64,000 nt of DNA, taken from contig FN649758.1 of NCBI GenBank assembly GCA_000310025.1, positions 895,616-959,615 of the forward strand, given 5' to 3'. The DNA is from Ectocarpus siliculosus (Eukaryota; Sar; Phaeophyceae; Ectocarpales; Ectocarpaceae). This document shows, piece after piece, positions 57,651 through 64,000 of the stretch (position 1 is its first letter; each line of letters begins with the position of its first letter). The position numbers and the translations under genes are program-made. The notes beneath the pieces were generated by a model. The model was not told the DNA's origin, searched no databases, and saw only the letters and a list, made by a program, of their open reading frames with translations.

Positions 57651-58964
57651 TTATCCTTTGAGGATTTTGTTGGCACTCGAAGTGTGAGAAAGAGATTGCC
57701 TGAAGATATTGTCTAGGCGTCGCGAAATACGCCGATGACCTGATTGTGTCAATCTGGCAAGCACAGCGCTGAGTACAGAGATGGCAACCCTGGGGGGACG
57801 ACGTGATCATGACTTCCACGGGACTGGTCGGCACCGTACGCACTAGGGGGGTTCGGATGGGTTCACGTCCCGCCGCCTAGATCAAGTGAGAGAGAAGTCA
57901 ACGGATGCACCGAAGGATGGGCGCGAACTCAGTTCGGCGCAGGAGGCCTCTTCCGATCCGATACTTACATTATATCATCCTCGGTTTGAAGTGTTGGCGT
58001 GGGAGAAGGCAGCGGCCGGCTCCCCCACCGCTTGTTTCTCTTGATCCCCGGCATGAAAAGTAATTCGTTTTTTTTTGTCGTGCTCTAGCGAGATTCTTCG
58101 TACTGCAGAAAAGTCCGCGTTACAACCCTGCACCCCTGGCGGTTTCAACCGTGAGTCCAACCACGAACTGCACCGTGCACCCAAACGCCAACCCAAACTC
58201 CGACAAAGACCGAAAAAACATGAACCATAGACGTCAGGATGCCCATCGGATGTGATGAGGAAACGGGCCCATTGTAGATAAGAATTACTTTGAAGTCCTG
58301 CATCTCGCGAACTACGCCAGCGGTTCAAGAAACGTTTAGGGAAATGGAATCAGCACCATCGGATTGACCCGGTCAGGTATCTTGTATCTTGACAACTGCC
58401 CTTTCACTCTGGCGGGAGACACCCGATAACCCCAGGACACCTACTCCCATCCTCATGAACAGAGCACCAGCGGAATAAGTAAAGTGTGAACTTCCAACCC
58501 CAACCAGTTGGGAAAGCAGGCACTCCCAATTGACCCTATCCCAAACCCTAACCCTATTTCAGTAATATCGAGCCCCCCCCCCCCACCCTCCGAGCTTAAA
58601 AGTATTTTTTCCATTGTATGCCCACGGGGGGCAAGGACAGATCACTACATGTAGCGTCGGCATCACTCTGCCCGCCAACGCAAGCAAACTACCAAAATAT
58701 TTATCGAGTTTTCGGAACGAATGAGGGGGGCGACCGGCTTTGCACTTCAGGTCTGACCAGATGTTGAACCGTAGCTCCGCCCACGGGATGTGTCCCACAC
58801 CGTGTCCGACCTAACCCAACCCAACCCTATCCCCATCGCAGTCTACCACGGACAACCCACGGGCTGGCGGCCGAGAACTGAACGAGAATGCAGCGTTCTC
58901 GGCATGCGGAACGGAGAGAGTCACCAACAGCCCGAAACACTACAACTGGAAATCGATAACATGA

Positions 58965-59240
58965 TTCTTGGAACTCCATAGAATATTCTATGTAGTGCCA
59001 TGGAACCCCATGGAGTTCCATAGAACCCCACGGAGTGCCATGGAACGTGCCATGGAGCTCGATGGAACTCCATGGTCTACCGTGGAATATTCCGCGGAGG
59101 TCCATAGATGCCATGGACTCCATGGAATCTATGGAAAGTTCTATATGGGATATTCCATGAAAATTTCCACAGATTGGCAGAATGGAGATTTTTCAATTTC
59201 CATGGTTTCCGTGGAAAATATTCGAGTCGTGGAGTTTCGT
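58965..59240. repeat. Degenerate CCATGG palindrome satellite
   Basis: About 270 bp with CCATGG at least eight times, in contexts such as GTGCCATGGAACCCCATGG and variants with GAATATTC. Both strands look alike, as expected for palindromic words. Confidence 0.7.
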
Positions 59241-59519
59241 CGAATAACTTCAACCTCAAGAATAACTTCAACCTCAAGAAATATGTCGATACACCATATA
59301 ATAATGATAATCACGGACCCATGCCGTATACTTAACAGTCCCGCCTATCTGTGCCGACCTGCACGACGAGCACCAAGAGCGACCTAGGCCTCCATGGCCC
59401 ACCACCCTACTACCTACCCACGTCAGGTCAACCTAGCACCTACCCAATCAAGCACGATAGGATTGGTAGGCTAGGGAACCATTTCTGAACCTTTGGCAAA
59501 GTACTTCGAAGTAGGAAGG

Positions 59520-60520
59520 AACGATTGGCCATCGGTGATCGGTCCTGAGAACAGTGGTCCGTCCTGTCGACAACGCGTGGTCAATGGTCTAACCGCGAAG
59601 GCATGCGCAACATGAGAGAGAGAAACGCCCCCCTTTCGGATCCAACCCTTACGATCGGGGAAGAGGCGTAAGGAAACGCAACAATGGTAGTATGGTGCCG
59701 CATGTATGTACGACGTGCGAGAGGAGAGGTTACCTTATGTAGCTTGGGAGGCGAAGTGGACAAGCAAGGAGAAGAGGGGTAGCAACCCAGGGAGTGGATT
59801 TAAGGTTCGTTGTAGGCAACGTATGGAAAAGTTCGAAATCGATGAAGTTGATCTTTGGGAAACGAATGGTAGGTCTAGTGTTCATCTGCTGGAAACGAAC
59901 TGTAGGTCTACAGGGGTTTAAGAACAAGAAATCCGCAATTATTGCCTAGAGAGAACACAATCTGCAATCTACCAAAAGGGTCCAAGGATAAGGAGGGTCT
60001 AGATGTGTACAGAATGTTGAACGAAGGACGAGGTACAAAGCAGAAGCTCAAATTTAGGGCTGGGGGCGTTGGCCTATGAGAACGTTGACGAAGATTCAAG
60101 TAAGGAAGACGATGACGAAGACAAGATAAACGTGAATGTGGCTCCGAATGCGACCGCCGGGTTCATGTAGTTTTTCGGAATGTCGGTTGGGTAACGACAG
60201 AGATATGTACATGACTCAGCTCAACAAAGTAGAAGAAGGCACAGGGAGATGTTTGAGGCTTGGGGAAGCCAGGAGAAGACGGTAGCTGTAGTGGGGCAAA
60301 AGAAATGGGTTGAAAAGGCGGGAAGTGATATTGGTATGATATATTGGGTAGCGGAAACATTTTTGAGACACGCTTGCGAAGAACTTCGAAGTACGAAGGA
60401 ACGACCGGCCATCGGAGATCGTTCCTGTTGGAACAATTATGCGTCCTCTCGAGGACGTGCGGTCAATGGTCTGACCGCTATGTATGCCATGCGAAACATG
60501 AGAGAGAGTATGTCCCCCCC
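59520..60520 (+). mobile_element. Second LINE relic with two copies of the 3' tail
   Basis: The tail word GGCCATCGGTGATCGGTCCTG with GGTCAATGGTCTAACCGC occurs at 59527-59605 and again at 60400-60490. Both match the end of the relic at 24.29-24.40 kb. Between them, blocks match the ORF end of that relic (for example GATCCAACCCTTACGATCGGG and AAGGATAAGGAGGG). Heavily decayed. Confidence 0.6.
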
Positions 60521-60524
60521 CCTC

Positions 60525-62380
60525 CAGACGTACAAGTATTCTATCATGACGTCCTCGCCCCCGCCACGAATCTGAAACTAACAGCTGTTTGGGTCAACCC
60601 CCACGCCTGAGTTCATTCTTGCAGCCGTCGCGCTCCGTCATCCGTTCTCATCTGTATGCGCTTTGGTACACCATAAGGGCGGGTTCTTGTTCTTGATGCC
60701 ACGCACGTCGGAACTCAGCACCTCTTCATGTCGCCGAGCTCTTAGATTTGGGATTTTTTGGCTCAAGTCTCGATATCTACGTAGGTACTATGTTGCTAAA
60801 ATAACTCAGGACGTACCAGCCGGGGTCACGGAAGAGGAGCAAGGGGAGAGTTGAAGGCTCCGCGTTCCCGCGGTGGTTGAATTTTATTTCGAGAAAGATT
60901 CAGCAGATTCTTCCCCTCGTCGACCGTGAAGTCGAAGTTGTTTCGTATACACCAGCGATCGGAAATTATTATCCCGTTGCACCCTGACTTCTGTCTGATA
61001 GGCATAGAGTGATGATGAGAAACAATCGATCAGTCGCTCGCGTGGCTGCATTGAGATTCGAACCCACGTCCAAATGCTGGAAGGCGATGTTACCTAATCG
61101 AACCACCAGTCACTCCCACAATGGGCGCGAAACTACGCGCAGTTACTCGAACGGTTAGTTCCGGGCACGTGTGAAGACGAGTTTCTTCAAAATCGGAAAT
61201 GCACCGGCAAAAACGTTATTCGAAACAACTTCCAGTTGTTTGTGTGGTCATCGGCACATTTTTCACCAAGCAGTCGGATCGTCACATTTTTGTAGGCTTC
61301 CGGCATGATAATAATCACTCGCCCTGGTTCCGACGCAACGCGAATATACTCCACCTTACACTCAGGCTTGGCGCTCACCATCTATGTGCCTGAACAGAAA
61401 AAAAGTAGGCCGACCGCGCCCGAACAGAGGAAGTAAGTGCTGCCCGAACCGAAAGAACTGCCCTCTGCTATCAGCATGTTGAAACCATACCTGCAAAGTC
61501 GTGCTTCGGGATCTGAGCTGTTGTTTGTTGCCGCGGTTGCCGCCGAGTCAGAGTTGATGGCTGATGGTGTGGTGATGATGGTGTGTATGTGGGCGAGCTT
61601 GTGTGTGTGAGGGGAAATATCGCGTTCGACAACCTGCCTACACACGCCCGGGGACTACGAACAATGTTCTGCCGCTTCCGAGACTACCATGAAGAATTCC
61701 CCGAAAACAGTGGCTATTCGGGGTAATCTCGGAGATGCGGAGATGCCCACCACGAGGAGGGCCCTATCTCGCTCACTTCCACTATTCTCGCACATGGCCG
61801 AGACACCCTCGGCCCGCTTGGCACTTCCTCGCCACATATATCAAAGAGGGAAAAATACCGCCGCTAGTGAACGAGCGGTTGATCACCACTTGAAGGACTC
61901 TGACTCTCGGTAGAGAGTAGAGTACATGTATGTTCTCAATTTGGGTGTTTCTTCGGTTTGGTTTGGGGACGTAATTTCGAGTTCGTTCGTGAAGGGCAAG
62001 TAATTTTCTGAGTTTGTTTTTGAAGGCCAAGTGAAGCGTTGCGCAGCGCTTGCTTGTAGCTTCGATTCTCGATGCCCCTTTTTTTTCTCGAGGAGCAATT
62101 TCACGAGGGCAACAACTGCTTCAACCTACGTCGCTAAAACACTCGTTCGTCCAACGCGCATTTATTTCCGCTCCACCATGGGGCACTTGGTACTATTCAC
62201 TGGTATCTTGCCTTTCTAAAAACATGACGAAAAAGGCTCGGCTGATTGATTTGTGAATCCGACGGTCCACGCAACATTTTTTCGCCCCCCCCCCCCCCCT
62301 CGCGCTGTTCAACGCATCTACACTGCTGTATGGATATGTATGCATGACGTGTGGTCTGACAGGGAATCACAGGCCAACAC
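60525..62380. other. No protein gene recognised; one tRNA-like sequence
   Basis: On the minus strand at about 61105-61035 a sequence with B box GGTTCGAATCT and a tRNA-like start (GGAGTGACTGGTGGTTCGA) occurs, but the stems are incomplete. No family motifs in the remaining ORFs. Confidence 0.35.
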
Positions 62381-62382
62381 AC

Positions 62383-62383
<1 letters not shown>

Positions 62384-62456
<73 letters not shown>
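62384..62456 (+). repeat. (AG)n microsatellite
   Basis: About 70 bp of AG dinucleotides with few interruptions. A C homopolymer lies at about 62287-62300. Confidence 0.95.
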
Positions 62457-62459
<3 letters not shown>

Positions 62460-63331
62460 CAGACTGAGACAGAAGACAGGCACAAACGGACACAGAGATT
62501 AGCGAGAGCAGAAGCAGAGAGCAAAACCATCAGACCATTGGCGGGCTGTTCAATCATCTCTCGTCCTCTACAACCTATCTGCTTGACTGCACCCCGGGGG
62601 AAACTTCAGCGAAATTACACGTACTGGTGCCATGCAGTCCCAATAATTGCATCAGAAAAGCAGAGGCAAACAAAATGCAGCACGTCAGAACACCACGAGG
62701 GGACTAAATAAAATGTTCTCCCGTGCCCCCCTAGTCTACAGATGGATACCACGATACATGGTTACACACCCAAACCTGACATACATGTCCGGCTATCGAA
62801 TGCACACCATTCCGTAAGGGTGCCCATATTCACACACCAGACGAACCAACTACCAACATCTTCCCTCTACACCTTCCGAGCATAACATACAGGTTGATAC
62901 GCAAGACGGCCACCAAACTGTCTTCTTGTTGACCCTGGCCCACGGGGGAGATATCGCTGTGTGCCGCTCGGGAATCGTGGAAAACAGAACTTTCGCTGAC
63001 GCTATGGATTCATTTCAAATCTATCTTAGGCTCTTTTTTTCGATACAGTAGATGGATTCGTTGGGTCATACTACTAAGTTGGAAGCGACGCGCTGCAAAG
63101 CTCGTTGTTAGTAAACTAGGTCGACTTCATAAGTCGCGAGGGAAGGGATTGCTGTACCCTTCTCGCGACAAAAATATCTCAAGCAGGAACCGCAGGAGGG
63201 GATCCAACCCCCCCCTCCCCATGTGACCCCGGTTGGGTCGTCTAGCTAGTAGAAATGGAGGATGGGGGCCAGAGGGGTAGACGACAGAGTCCAATATGAT
63301 GGGAGAAAAAAAAACAAAAGAGAAGCTACTG
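62460..63331. other. No feature recognised
   Basis: No ORF of note and no repeat structure I could define. Confidence 0.4.
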
Positions 63332-63443
63332 TTTATTGTTTTCCTTTCGAATTGCCTTCATCATTATTTTTCCACGGCCGAAGGAAAGAGAGAGGTGCCA
63401 ACTGCTTCTCTCTCTTTCCTCCGAGCGGCAACCACAAATTCTC
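63332..63443 (+). repeat. Direct repeat, first copy (at least 112 bp)
   Basis: Identical to 63889-64000, where the window ends, so the full length is unknown. It starts TTTATTGTTTTCCTTTCGAA. Spacing is 557 bp. Confidence 0.9.
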
Positions 63444-63888
63444 TTTTTCTCGGTGCAGGGGCTAATCTTACTGCCCGCAGTAGTCTCAGATGACCAAGTC
63501 CCCAAAATGGTACCCTACCATTTTCTTCGCCCATTAGCAACTGCAACGGTCCTTGCCTCCCCCCACCTTCGAAAGGAAAGGGGTGGGTGGGCGGGAAAGA
63601 CCAAACTTGTTTGCCGCTCCTCCAGCTGGCAAACCACTCGAAGCCCTCACAGTGTCCACCTCGCTCCTTGTCTCTGCGTTGCTCTCTCTAGACTAGTCCT
63701 CGTAAGACTTTGTGTGAACACCTAGCTTCGATAGAGTGCCGAGGTGGTGGCTACTCCCCTGCTCCCGCTTGGGAGGGGACCCCGTATTTCCGTAGCAATT
63801 TATGCATACCCTAACAACGACGTTACAAATTCGACTACTTTCAATAAACCTTGATTTGTTTCCGTCTGCTCCTACAACAAATCTCCCC

Positions 63889-64000
63889 TTTATTGTTTTC
63901 CTTTCGAATTGCCTTCATCATTATTTTTCCACGGCCGAAGGAAAGAGAGAGGTGCCAACTGCTTCTCTCTCTTTCCTCCGAGCGGCAACCACAAATTCTC
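63889..64000 (+). repeat. Direct repeat, second copy, cut by window end
   Basis: Matches 63332-63443 over its whole visible length. The pair could be the LTRs of a small element or a 557-bp tandem unit. Confidence 0.9.

Noticed and set aside
62253-62711. 152-codon ORF with Arg-Glu runs
   Set aside because: Translation of the (AG)n microsatellite.

Overview
This is nuclear DNA of a complex eukaryote, almost certainly a brown alga of the Ectocarpus type. Genes are broken into many short exons with GT-AG introns. Transposon relics, tandem repeats and low-complexity DNA fill most of the space, and two sequencing gaps are present (11435-11479 and 36674-36773). The main signature is a pair of LRR-ROCO genes (leucine-rich repeats, Roc GTPase, COR) whose repeats are each carried by a separate 72-nt exon with phase-1 boundaries. 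This architecture is known from the ROCO family of Ectocarpus, where exon shuffling of LRR cassettes in candidate immune receptors has been proposed in the literature. The species call is inference from gene architecture; no search was possible.

Layout. (1) About 1609-10355, minus strand: ROCO gene A. Two LRR cassettes, a linker, the complete Roc and COR exons and one downstream exon are in frame. Its first exon is not visible and its 3' end lies beyond base 1. (2) 10.57-12.44 kb: broken LRR pieces in opposite orientation, then a tandem array of ~265-bp units carrying a tRNA-Val-like core, a perfect 68-bp palindrome and a gap. (3) 14977-34126, minus strand: ROCO gene B, 17 exons over 19 kb, from N-terminal cap exon to stop codon. 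It carries four frame-breaking lesions and an in-frame TGA, so I call it a pseudogene. Its introns hold dead and inverted LRR cassettes, a LINE relic and satellite DNA. (4) 34.1-41.9 kb: no ROCO exons; a frame-damaged two-exon gene (37669-39116), a tRNA-derived SINE candidate and a 220-bp tandem repeat. (5) 41966-46493: a complete non-autonomous LTR retrotransposon (188-bp LTRs, 5-bp target duplication, a CCHC Gag-like ORF, no reverse transcriptase). (6) 47.4-51.2 kb: a palindrome-word satellite, then a collapsed tyrosine-recombinase element whose repeats are in the A1-ORF-B1A2-B2 order typical of Ngaro/PAT-type DIRS-order retrotransposons. (7) 53203-55867, minus strand: a gene with a von Willebrand factor D-like GDPHM motif. 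(8) 57.4-64 kb: tRNA-like units, a second palindrome satellite, a second LINE relic, microsatellites and a direct repeat that runs off the window end.

How it fits together. Genes A and B are duplicates. The linker, switch and first COR exons are the same length or differ by whole codons, and the remaining differences are indels. Comparing the two gives the exon borders and pinpoints the lesions in B. The mixture of live, dead and inverted LRR cassettes in the introns of a candidate receptor gene is the most interesting biology here. The Ngaro-like relic and the four loci that each expand a different short palindrome come next.
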